DNA of 64,000 nt from Zhihengliuella alba (lineage in GTDB: Bacteria; Actinomycetota; Actinomycetes; Actinomycetales; Micrococcaceae), in NCBI RefSeq assembly GCF_039538765.1, contig NZ_BAABCJ010000001.1, forward strand, positions 558,001 through 622,000. Reading direction: 5' to 3'. Of this stretch, positions 8,444 through 15,388 are shown in pieces. The stretch's first letter is position 1. Each line of letters opens with the position of its first letter. The position numbers and the translations under genes were made by a program. Below the pieces are notes generated by a model that was given only the letters and a program-made list of their open reading frames with translations, had not been told where the DNA came from and did no database searches.

Positions 8444-8666
8444 GTCCCTCTCCTGTCTCCTCCACGCACCCGTCGGGTGCTCTGGCCTGCAAGCGCCCTT
8501 CCTGAGAAGGGCGCCCGCTGCCTCAAGTCTCGGAGGGGAAGCAAAGCGGGCCGATTCGGCCCGCGGGGAGTGTGGAGGACTCCGTGTCGCCGCACGGGCT
8601 GTGGAGGAGGACTCGGCGACGTTCCACCAGGTCCGGGTGGCTCCGAGCCTCTGCCGGAATGACGAG
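8444..8666. other. Leader region between tRNA-Arg terminator and ssb
   Basis: No gene is visible here. Two hairpins are present: GCGCCCTT/AAGGGCGC at 8493-8514, and a GCGGGCC/GGCCCGC stem at about 8547-8565. They would lie in the 5' leader of the leftward ssb mRNA. I see no riboswitch that I recognise. Confidence 0.35.
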
Positions 8667-8710
8667 AACGGCCCGCCGGCGCCGACGGACTCGGTGCTGA
8701 CTGGGCCGTT
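8667..8710 (-). terminator. Probable terminator after tRNA-Arg
   Basis: Directly downstream of the tRNA, an 8-bp stem AACGGCCC (8703-8710 reading leftward) pairs with GGGCCGTT (8667-8674) around a 28-nt GC-rich loop. It is followed on the transcribed strand by CTCGTCATT. The large loop weakens the case. Confidence 0.4.
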
Positions 8711-8711
8711 G

Positions 8712-8788
8712 TGGTGCCCCCGGCGCGACTCGAACGCGCGACCGGCAGATTAGAAGGCTGCTGCTCTATCCAACTGAGCTACGGAGGC
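8712..8788 (-). tRNA. tRNA-Arg (anticodon TCT), CCA encoded
   Basis: Reading leftward from 8788, the acceptor arm GCCTCCG pairs with CGGGGGC with one G-T wobble. The D stem GCTC/GAGC, the T stem GCGCG/CGCGC with TTCGAGT loop, and an anticodon loop CTTCTAA give anticodon TCT. The 3' CCA is encoded (8712-8714). The anticodon stem GCAGC/TCTGC has a C-U mismatch at the pair next to the loop (31-39), where most relatives have C-G. Confidence 0.95.
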
Positions 8789-8857
8789 TGGTGAGCCGGT
8801 GCGGTCCCCACAGCCGAGTTCGGCCGGCGGGACACGGCCCGGCCGCGTACGCCGTCT

Positions 8858-8863
8858 ATTCTA
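8858..8863 (-). promoter_or_regulatory. -10-like box for tRNA-Arg
   Basis: TAGAAT on the minus strand lies 69 nt upstream of the tRNA 5' end. No clear -35 box is seen at 16-18 bp, so this is a weak call. Confidence 0.35.
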
Positions 8864-9142
8864 ACGGTTCGCACCGAGGGGGCCGCATCGCCGAGGACTC
8901 CGGCACGTCAAGTCGCGGCGCGGTGGGAAGGATCTCATGGCGGCGGCTTCACCGGCGGCCCACGCCGCGTTCACGCATTGGTAACCTAGTACCAGACACC
9001 CGTCGGCGCGCCACCGCGCGCCCGCACCCGGACCGCTGCATCGGACCGCCCGATCCCGCCCGGCCCGGAATTCCTCGATCTTCCCACTCGCCGCTCGCGC
9101 TGCCGAGCGCGCTCGAAACACCTCAAGGAGTTGCGCCTCTCT
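8864..9142. other. Intergenic region upstream of the UDG-like gene
   Basis: No coding frame stands out in this stretch of about 280 bp between divergent units. The only AT-rich patch, TTGGTAACCTAGTACCAG at about 8977-8994, holds -10-like hexamers and a 4-bp GGTA/TACC inverted repeat. It is the most likely promoter for the gene starting at 9143, giving a leader of about 140 nt. Confidence 0.35.
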
Positions 9143-9769
9143 ATGACCGCTGTTGCATCTGAACCGATGACCCTGTGGGATCGCCGATACGAGGAGCACA
9201 TCCTGCCGGTGAACCGCATCCTGGACGAGACCCAGGCCCTGCGCCCGGAGTCCTCGGTCAGCTACGTCGATCCGGTGCACGACGCCGACCAGGCCAAGAT
9301 CGTCTCCTTGTTCTCCAACGTCGGGACCGCCGACGCGTCGGGCTTCATCTCCGCCGGTGAACCCGACGCGATTACGCGCCTCCTGGGCCTCCAGTGGCAG
9401 CTGGGCCTGCGGCCGGAGTACATCATGCCGTGGAACGTCCACCCCTGGCACACGCCGGGCGAAGCCAATGGTCGTCTCCAGCCCGCACAGATCACCTCTG
9501 GCCTGAAGCCGCTGCTGCGCATGCTGAAGGTGGTCCCCCGGGCCTCCGTGATCGTCGCCCACGGCACCGAGGCGCACCGACTCGTCGAGCAGCTGCTGAA
9601 GACCGAGAACCCGCTGCTGTGGCGACGGGGCTTCAAGGTCTACAAGGTCAAGTCGCTCGGCGGCCGTGCCTTCGCTGGTTCGCCCGAGCGCCAGCACGCC
9701 CATCTCGAGGAGATCCGCGCGGCGTACGCCGATGCGATGGCCCGGACGGGCATCGCCCCCACGCGCTGA
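9143..9769 (+). CDS. Uracil-DNA glycosylase-like protein
   Basis: A 208-residue protein of an actinobacterial family often annotated as uracil-DNA glycosylase. It opens with MTLWDRRYEEHILPVNRILDE and keeps a UDG-superfamily-like core: SNVGTADASGFISAGEPDAI around residues 58-80, then IMPWNVHPWHTPGE near 95-108, and IVAHGTEAHRLVEQLL in the distal half, resembling the region of the catalytic His motif. The family normally removes uracil or other deaminated bases. Activity here is inference, because the standard family 1 or 4 motifs and FeS cysteines are absent. ATG 9143 is chosen because AAGGAG at 9125-9130 is 12 nt away, whereas it abuts the in-frame TTG at 9131. Confidence 0.75.
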   Translation: MTAVASEPMTLWDRRYEEHILPVNRILDETQALRPESSVSYVDPVHDADQAKIVSLFSNVGTADASGFISAGEPDAITRLLGLQWQLGLRPEYIMPWNVHPWHTPGEANGRLQPAQITSGLKPLLRMLKVVPRASVIVAHGTEAHRLVEQLLKTENPLLWRRGFKVYKVKSLGGRAFAGSPERQHAHLEEIRAAYADAMARTGIAPTR

Positions 9770-9832
9770 CGGCGCAGCGGCACGCCCTGAGGAGCCACGG
9801 CTCGGGCGTCGCCGACCGCGACGGAGAGCATG

Positions 9833-9892
9833 ACGGCGGCGCGCCGCCCACCGGCCCTGCGGGGCTGCTGTGGGCGGCGCGCCGCCGTTTTT
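9833..9892 (+). terminator. Rho-independent terminator
   Basis: A perfect 19-bp GC-rich stem (9833-9851 with 9870-9888), an 18-nt loop and a run of five T (9888-9892) follow the UDG-like gene. It is the most classical intrinsic terminator in the window. Confidence 0.9.
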
Positions 9893-9920
9893 CATGGCCC
9901 GCCGAAGCTCCGGCTGGGTT

Positions 9921-11603
9921 CTACTCCCGTGGGGGCGGGCCTGCTTCCCCGCGGCCGGACGCGGTGCTGCCGGCCCGCACGCCGCGCTGGGTCCACCGGT
10001 CGACGATCGACGCCCGCAGGGGCACGAACAGGGTCGCCGTCTTGGGGTCCACGAGCATGATGTACGCCAGATACAGGACCCCGACGAGGCCGGCGGTGAT
10101 CTGGACCGGCAGCGGTTCGATCCACTGCGCCACGCTGAGCTGCTCGATGGCCACGAGGAGCACCAGCACCATCGAGACGACGTACCAGGCGATGCCGAGC
10201 AGGTCGCCGTACCGACGGTGGGCCGCGAACAGCGGCACCAGCCACAGCAGGTACCAGGGCTGGATGACCGGCGCCAGCAGGGCGGCCGCGCTGAGGGCGA
10301 GGGCGCATCCGAGGACTGCATCCGAGGCGCGGATCCGGAACGCCCACCACACCGTCAAGGCGATGGAGAGCACCCGGAAGGCCGAGTACACGACGCCGGC
10401 CACGAGGGTCGAGTCCGCGCCGAACCACGACGCGACCCACCCGACGAACAGGCCGAGCACGCCGACGGGTGCGTAGGGGAAGGCCGCCGTGCCGGCGGTG
10501 GCCATGGCCGAGATCCAGCCGAACCAGAGCCCCGACACGGCACCGAAGGCCGCCAGCGTCAGTCCCGCGACGAGACCGACGCCGATCCACGCGCGGAACT
10601 TCCGCCCGAGGCCCGGCTCCGGCAGGTCCGACTGCGCCGGCCGACGCAGCAGCGCAAGCCCCACGAAGGGAAGGGCCAGCACGACGATCGGCTTGATCGC
10701 GATCGCCAGACCGACCGCGACAATGCCGAGGACACGCCGGTTTCGATAGATCAGCACGAAGGCCAGCAGCGTTCCGCCGATCATCACCGTGTCGTTGTGC
10801 ACACCGCCGACCATTGCGACGAGGAAGAACGGGTTGGCGATGCAGATCCACGTGGCCCAGGACGGCGAGACCCCGTGGTCGCGGGCCAGACGCGGCACCG
10901 CGTAGAGGCAGACGAGCACTCCCGCGGCGGCGAACAGCCGGAGGACCATCACGCCGACCTCCGGCACTCCCCCCGTCGCGAAATAGGTGGCACGCGCGAT
11001 CATGAGGAACAGCGGGCCGTAGGGGGAGGGTGATTCGGACCAGAGGCTGTCGGAGCCCTCGGCGTACCACCCCGGTAGTTGCGAGACCCAGTTCTCGTAC
11101 GGGTTCAGCCCCTGGTGCAGGAGCCTCCCCTGCGCCAGGTACGAGTACACATCGCGGCTGTAGATCGGGAAGGCCAGCATCATCGGTGCCGACCAGGACA
11201 GCACGGCGCGGCGGATCACGGTCAGGTCCGCGCTGCCGCTCATGGTGCGCTGCCCGAGTCGGAGCCAGGCGCGGCAGAGCAGCATGAGCCCCAGCGCCAG
11301 GAGGACGCTCGCCGCCACCACGACGGCCGGGTCCGCCCGGAGCATGTTCAGCACGGCGGCCCGCGCGAACAGCGAGTCCTGGCTGGTCGCCAGCATCCCG
11401 ACGCCCCAGGAGCCGACCATGATGAGGATGCTCGCGAGCAGGCCCTGGGCGAGCACCACGTGCACATCGGCCTCGGGGCCGCCCAGGACGCGGCGGAGCA
11501 CGGGGAGCCGGGAGAGCCGGCTCCGCAGGCGGTCGAGGTGACCCGTGAGGGACGGGAAGGGGACCTGGACGCTGCGCCCCTCCGGCGACAGGGTCGGCGC
11601 CAT
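9921..11603 (-). CDS. Polyprenol-phosphomannose-dependent alpha-1,6-mannosyltransferase, MptB-like (copy A)
   Basis: A 560-residue polytopic GT-C glycosyltransferase with about 12-13 predicted membrane helices. The first external loop has the family motif YSRDVYSYLAQGRLLHQGLNPYE near residues 145-167, with the Asp that serves as catalytic base in GT-C enzymes, then WSESPSPYGPL. VHNDTVMIG and QPWYLLWLVPLF follow. Homologues extend the alpha-1,6 mannan core of lipomannan-type glycolipids using polyprenol-phosphate mannose at the outer face of the membrane. The start is ATG 11603, two bases after the upstream paralogue stops, so the two are cotranscribed. The C-terminus carries a charged Gly/Arg tail. 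Confidence 0.85.
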   Translation of the reverse strand: MAPTLSPEGRSVQVPFPSLTGHLDRLRSRLSRLPVLRRVLGGPEADVHVVLAQGLLASILIMVGSWGVGMLATSQDSLFARAAVLNMLRADPAVVVAASVLLALGLMLLCRAWLRLGQRTMSGSADLTVIRRAVLSWSAPMMLAFPIYSRDVYSYLAQGRLLHQGLNPYENWVSQLPGWYAEGSDSLWSESPSPYGPLFLMIARATYFATGGVPEVGVMVLRLFAAAGVLVCLYAVPRLARDHGVSPSWATWICIANPFFLVAMVGGVHNDTVMIGGTLLAFVLIYRNRRVLGIVAVGLAIAIKPIVVLALPFVGLALLRRPAQSDLPEPGLGRKFRAWIGVGLVAGLTLAAFGAVSGLWFGWISAMATAGTAAFPYAPVGVLGLFVGWVASWFGADSTLVAGVVYSAFRVLSIALTVWWAFRIRASDAVLGCALALSAAALLAPVIQPWYLLWLVPLFAAHRRYGDLLGIAWYVVSMVLVLLVAIEQLSVAQWIEPLPVQITAGLVGVLYLAYIMLVDPKTATLFVPLRASIVDRWTQRGVRAGSTASGRGEAGPPPRE

Positions 11604-11605
11604 GC

Positions 11606-13138
11606 TCAGCCCGCTCGCTTCCGCAGGCCGGCGCGCTCGGGCCGACGCAGGGAGCGCCAGAAGTCGACGAAGATCCTGCGGGTGCCCGGATCGACGAACA
11701 CCAGGTAGGCGATGAACAGCCACGAGAGGCCGGTCGCGAGGTTCTGCAGCCACGGCTTGAGGTCGCCGAGGAACTGCCAGACGAAGAGCTGGTCGGCGAC
11801 GCCGTACGCGATGAAGAAGGCCACGGTGAAGTACACCCAGACGATCTGCCAGTCGTTGCGGATCCCGCTGGCCGCGAAGAACGGCAGCAGCCAGAGCAGG
11901 TACCACGGGTGGATGATCGGCGACAGGACCACGAGGGCTGCGAAGGCGAGGACCGTGCGCTGGATCAGGTGCCCGTGGGAGCCCTTGAACATGAGGAACA
12001 GCACGATGGCGACGGAGCCGAGGCGTCCGATGAGCTTCATCGTCGGCAGCACCCACGAGGTATCGAGGCCGAGCGGGCCGAGCGTGCTGTAGAAGAACCC
12101 GACCAGCACCCCCAGCGGCGAGTACACGCTGTAGCCCGTGCCGGTGGTGAGCATGACCTCGAGCCAGCCGAGCTCGTAGCCGTTCAGGTAGCCGATGAGG
12201 ACCATCGAGCCGAGCCCGATGCCGGCGGTATAGAACCAGTAGCGGAACCGGCGCGCCCAGGACGCGCCCGGCCCGGCCCACAGGAGTCCGATGAACGGCA
12301 GGAGCACCAGCGTGATGGGCTTGACCCCCATCGAGGCCGTCACCAGCAGCACACCCCTGATCCCGCGGCCGGTGGCGGCGTAGTAGGTGCCGGCGACCGC
12401 GAGGCCCGTCATCAGCGAGTCGTTGTGGGCGCTGGCGACGAAGGAGATGAGGAAGAGCGGGTTGGCGACCGTGATCCACGCGGCACGCGCCCCGTTGATG
12501 CCGTGCAGGGCGGCGAGCTTCGGCACGTAGACGAGGCAGAGGAGGACGCCGAGGAAGGCCACGAGCCGGAAGAGGAAGATCGCGAGATCGGGATCCTCGC
12601 CGGCGATGAGCATCACGACGTGCTCGATGTCCAGGAACAGGACGCCGTAGGGCGTGGTCGATTCCGCCCACATCGTGTCCGTGCCGAGCTGGAACCAGTT
12701 GGCGACCGTCGAGATGCCCTGCTGGTAGGGGTCGTGCCCGGCGGCCACGAGGCGGCCCTGCCCGATGTAGGCGAAGACGTCGCGGGAGAAGATCGGGACG
12801 CAGGCCAGCAGTGGCACGCCCCAGGCGAGGCAGGCCTTCCAGACCGTGCGCAGGGAGCCCTCCGGCCAGCCGTCGAGCTTCTGACCGAGTCGGAGCCAGG
12901 CACGGAAGAGGACCCAGCAGCCCAGGGTCATGACCGCCGTCGTCGTGACGACACCCCACTCGGTGGTCCGCAGGTTGATCAGCAGCTGGAGGCGGTTCAG
13001 CGGGGAGACGGACGCCAGCCAGCCGACGCCGAGCGACCCGAAGACGACCATGAGCGAGCCGATGGCACCCTCGACGAGGGTGCGATTGACCCGGTCGGTC
13101 CCGGCCGTCGCGGGAGCAGGCGGTGCGGTCGGGTTCAC
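11606..13138 (-). CDS. mptB: Polyprenol-phosphomannose-dependent alpha-1,6-mannosyltransferase, MptB-like (copy B)
   Basis: A 510-residue paralogue of the downstream gene, with the same topology. It has FSRDVFAYIGQGRLVAAG and DPYQQG in the first large loop, WAESTTPYGVLFLD, SAHNDSLMTGLAV and IIHPWYLLWLLPFF. By family it adds alpha-1,6-mannose to the growing glycolipid mannan. I chose GTG 13138 because GAAGGAC lies 9 nt upstream; the frame stays open another 62 codons, but that part is Arg/Ala-rich and lacks a ribosome site. First gene of a two-gene operon, divergent from the small membrane protein gene at 13446. Confidence 0.85.
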   Translation of the reverse strand: MNPTAPPAPATAGTDRVNRTLVEGAIGSLMVVFGSLGVGWLASVSPLNRLQLLINLRTTEWGVVTTTAVMTLGCWVLFRAWLRLGQKLDGWPEGSLRTVWKACLAWGVPLLACVPIFSRDVFAYIGQGRLVAAGHDPYQQGISTVANWFQLGTDTMWAESTTPYGVLFLDIEHVVMLIAGEDPDLAIFLFRLVAFLGVLLCLVYVPKLAALHGINGARAAWITVANPLFLISFVASAHNDSLMTGLAVAGTYYAATGRGIRGVLLVTASMGVKPITLVLLPFIGLLWAGPGASWARRFRYWFYTAGIGLGSMVLIGYLNGYELGWLEVMLTTGTGYSVYSPLGVLVGFFYSTLGPLGLDTSWVLPTMKLIGRLGSVAIVLFLMFKGSHGHLIQRTVLAFAALVVLSPIIHPWYLLWLLPFFAASGIRNDWQIVWVYFTVAFFIAYGVADQLFVWQFLGDLKPWLQNLATGLSWLFIAYLVFVDPGTRRIFVDFWRSLRRPERAGLRKRAG

Positions 13139-13445
13139 GCGGGCAGTCCTTCGGTCGTCACGGTGGTTCGCGGAGGCGGGCACAACCGCGGTGCCACGCA
13201 GGTGCGCGCCGCCGTGGCCGGACGCCGGGGGCGCCTCGCGGCGGGGTGCCCCGACGGGCCGGAGTGCGCGCCGGTCGGATCGCGGCAATGCGGTCGAACT
13301 GGGCCTGATCCTAGCACCGGGCACCCTGCGATCCGGGGTCTTCGGCCCGCTTCCAGGCGCGTTGTTGCGACCGTCACGCGGGCTCTGCGCCTAGGGTGGG
13401 GAGGACACCGCACCGCCTTCGCGCACTGCCTCCAGGGGGAGATCC
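13139..13445. other. Intergenic region between mptB-like operon and small membrane protein gene
   Basis: About 300 bp without a convincing gene. The open frame extending the mannosyltransferase upstream is judged a non-coding shadow. A -10-like TAGGGT at 13392-13397 lies 48 nt before the next rightward gene. I see no RNA element that I recognise. Confidence 0.35.
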
Positions 13446-13673
13446 ATGGGCCGCCACGCCGCCAGCGACTCGACGCCGCCCCCCGCTCCCGGGCGCGGCT
13501 CCGGCCCTCTCGCCGTCCTCGGCTGGGGCGTTCTAACCGCCGTCGTGGTCGCCGTCGGGGGCCCGTTCGTGGGACTCAGCCTGCCGCAGGCCCTGACCGC
13601 CGGTACGACGGCGCTGGTCGCCTTCGGCGTGGTGGGCGCGCTCATGGCGCTGGGCGGACCGGCCCGAAGGTAA
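13446..13673 (+). CDS. Small two-helix membrane protein (75 aa), unknown function
   Basis: A 75-residue frame with ATG at 13446 and a strong AGGGGGAG ribosome site 4-5 nt away. A Pro/Gly/Ser-rich start of 20 residues is followed by two hydrophobic helices: LAVLGWGVLTAVVVAVGGPF around 22-41 and TTALVAFGVVGALMALGG around 54-71. It ends GPARR. I recognise no family. It lies 30 bp upstream of orn, which appears to have its own promoter, so any link is positional only. Confidence 0.6.
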   Translation: MGRHAASDSTPPPAPGRGSGPLAVLGWGVLTAVVVAVGGPFVGLSLPQALTAGTTALVAFGVVGALMALGGPARR

Positions 13674-13691
13674 CGCGTCGGAGGCCTCGGG

Positions 13692-13697
13692 TAGATT
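13692..13697 (+). promoter_or_regulatory. -10 box placed for a leaderless orn transcript
   Basis: TAGATT ends exactly 6 nt before the orn GTG at 13704, and there is no ribosome site. Transcription would start at the start codon itself. Confidence 0.5.
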
Positions 13698-13703
13698 GGC
13701 CCC

Positions 13704-14357
13704 GTGCCTATTACTGCTGAGAAAATTGTCTGGATCGACTGCGAGATGACGGGGCTCAGCCTCACCGAGGACGCCCTCATCGAGGTCGCGGTCCTCGTCA
13801 CCGACGCCGAGCTGAACGTGCTCGGCGACGGGGTGGACGTCGTCATCAGGCCGGAGCCTGCCGCACTGGCCCAGATGAACGACTTCGTCCGTCGGATGCA
13901 CACCGACTCGGGACTGCTGGAAGTCCTGGACCGCGGCGTCACCATGGCGGAGGCTCAGCGGCAGGTCCTGGACTACATCCGTGAGTGGGTCCCCTCGCCC
14001 GGCAAGGCACCGCTGGCCGGCAACTCCGTGGGCACCGACCGCAATTTCCTGGCCCGCGACATGCCGGAGGTCATCGAGCACCTGCACTACCGGATCATCG
14101 ACGTCTCGACCATCAAGGAGCTCTCGCGACGCTGGTACCCCAAGGCGTTCTTCCAGGCCCCGGCGAAGACCGGCGGTCACCGCGCCCTCGGGGACATCCA
14201 GGACTCGATCGAGGAGCTGCGCTACTATCGGGCGGCCGTCATGGTCCCCCCGCCCGGCCCGGAGAGCAAGGCCGCCCAGAAGATCGCCCAGCGGATCGTG
14301 GCCGAACGTGCCACCCGCGAGGCCGCCGTCGAGCTCGAGGGCCCCTCCGGCGTTTGA
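13704..14357 (+). CDS. orn: Oligoribonuclease
   Basis: A 217-residue DEDDh 3'-5' exonuclease that degrades short RNA oligomers and pGpG to mononucleotides. Exo I is IVWIDCEMTGL, with Asp12 and Glu14; Exo II is LAGNSVGTDRNFLARDMP; Exo III is GGHRALGDIQDS, with the catalytic His and Asp. Length and motif spacing match E. coli Orn (181 aa) plus a charged C-terminal extension typical of actinobacteria. The GTG at 13704 lacks a Shine-Dalgarno but has TAGATT 6 nt upstream, pointing to a leaderless mRNA. It is followed by tRNA-His with its own promoter-like region. Confidence 0.96.
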   Translation: MPITAEKIVWIDCEMTGLSLTEDALIEVAVLVTDAELNVLGDGVDVVIRPEPAALAQMNDFVRRMHTDSGLLEVLDRGVTMAEAQRQVLDYIREWVPSPGKAPLAGNSVGTDRNFLARDMPEVIEHLHYRIIDVSTIKELSRRWYPKAFFQAPAKTGGHRALGDIQDSIEELRYYRAAVMVPPPGPESKAAQKIAQRIVAERATREAAVELEGPSGV

Positions 14358-14427
14358 CCTCGGCCTACCCAGGGGCTGTGGCGCACGGCACACCCCTCCG
14401 ATTAGGGCGCGGGCACCGGTTTGTGTG

Positions 14428-14433
14428 TAAGAT
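14428..14433 (+). promoter_or_regulatory. -10-like box upstream of tRNA-His
   Basis: TAAGAT sits in a T/G-rich patch about 100 nt before the tRNA. It is the only AT-rich promoter-like element between orn and the tRNA. No clear -35 box. Confidence 0.35.
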
Positions 14434-14532
14434 AGTGTGCGTTGCCCGGACGGAGCGCGGTGAAATACTGCCCCGTCGAGGCGACTCTCACTCGGTTGGA
14501 ACGGCCCTCGGGCCAGACTTCCCGGTGCAATG

Positions 14533-14605
14533 GTGGGTATAGCTCAGTCGGTAGAGCGTCTGGTTGTGGTCCAGAAGGTCGCGGGTTCAAGCCCCGTTAC
14601 TCACC
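14533..14605 (+). tRNA. tRNA-His (anticodon GTG)
   Basis: The acceptor arm GTGGGTA pairs with TACTCAC. D stem GCTC/GAGC, anticodon stem TCTGG/CCAGA with loop TTGTGGT (anticodon GTG), and a T arm with GTTCAAG follow. The base before position 1 is G (14532) and the discriminator is C, giving the G-1:C73 pair required by HisRS. CCA is not encoded. Confidence 0.96.
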
Positions 14606-14613
14606 CCGAAGTT

Positions 14614-14645
14614 GCCGCCCCGGTCTGACCGGGGCGGCTTTCTTT
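14614..14645 (+). terminator. Rho-independent terminator after tRNA-His
   Basis: A 10-bp stem GCCGCCCCGG/CCGGGGCGGC with loop TCTGA is followed by TTTCTTTTT. It begins 8 nt after the tRNA and ends 20 nt before def. Confidence 0.9.
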
Positions 14646-14665
14646 TTGGCAGGAAGGACAGGCCC

Positions 14666-15238
14666 ATGGCGATTCTCCCCATCGTGATCTACGGCGAGGA
14701 CAGCCTGCACCGCCGGGCGCAGGAGGTCACCGAGTTCGACGACGACCTCCGCCGTCTCATCGACGACATGTTCGAGACCCAGGACGCCGCCCACGGCGTC
14801 GGCCTCGCGGCGCCCCAGGTCGGCGTCGGGCTCCGCCTGTTCACCTACGAGTACGCGAACGACGACGGCGTCCCGCCCCGCGGCGTGATCGTCAACCCTC
14901 GCCTCACCCTTTCCAAGGTCTCCCAGGCCAAGCCCGACCCGGACGACGAGGGCGAGGGGTGCCTGTCCGCCCCCGGCCTGTCCTTCCCGCTCAAGCGTGC
15001 GGAGTTCGCCCGCGTCGAGGGCTTCGACGGCCACGGCGAGCCGATCTCCTTCGATGCGACGGGGTGGTTCGCACGCGTCATGCAGCACGAGTACGACCAC
15101 CTGGACGGCCTCCTGTATGTCGACCGGCTCGACGACCGCTGGGCGCGGCGGTGGAAGAAGGCGAAGAAGGACCTCGAGTGGGGAGTCCCCGGCAACAGCT
15201 GGCTTCCGGGCACGGATCCCGACCCGTTCGGCCACTGA
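14666..15238 (+). CDS. def: Peptide deformylase
   Basis: A 190-residue metalloenzyme that removes the formyl group from N-terminal fMet of nascent proteins. All three motifs are present: GVGLAAPQ at 44-51, EGCLS at 97-101 with metal ligand Cys99, and HEYDH at 141-145 supplying two His ligands and the catalytic Glu. The start ATG 14666 has AGGAAGG at 14651-14657. The frame is open further upstream through the tRNA and terminator, which is clearly not coding. It ends before a 16-bp bidirectional hairpin that separates it from gap. Confidence 0.97.
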   Translation: MAILPIVIYGEDSLHRRAQEVTEFDDDLRRLIDDMFETQDAAHGVGLAAPQVGVGLRLFTYEYANDDGVPPRGVIVNPRLTLSKVSQAKPDPDDEGEGCLSAPGLSFPLKRAEFARVEGFDGHGEPISFDATGWFARVMQHEYDHLDGLLYVDRLDDRWARRWKKAKKDLEWGVPGNSWLPGTDPDPFGH

Positions 15239-15291
15239 CGCCCTCCCCGCGACCGGAGGCCTGCGCAGGACACGGGACGTCGAAGACCGAG

Positions 15292-15334
15292 ACGGCGGCC
15301 GGCGACCTCCGAGATGGGGGTCGCCGGCCGCCGT
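15292..15334. terminator. Bidirectional terminator hairpin between def and gap
   Basis: A perfect 16-bp stem (15292-15307 with 15319-15334) closes an 11-nt loop between convergent genes. Confidence 0.8.
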
Positions 15335-15388
15335 ACGTGGCCCATCCCCGGGGTCAGGGGCCGGGGACGGCCACGAGCGGGGTGCCCG

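Noticed and set aside
5966..8662. 898-codon plus-strand frame over ettA and ssb
   Set aside because: Antisense shadow of two clear minus-strand genes; low-complexity and no motif.
9921..12959. Single 1012-codon minus-strand frame suggesting a fused mannosyltransferase
   Set aside because: Only the last 560 codons are membrane-protein sequence. The first 450 are a frame-shifted shadow of the upstream paralogue, which is read in a different frame and stops at 11606.
13139..13324. N-terminal extension of the MptB-like protein up to 13324
   Set aside because: Sixty-two Arg/Ala-rich codons without a ribosome site; the GTG at 13138 has GAAGGAC and leads directly into the conserved protein.
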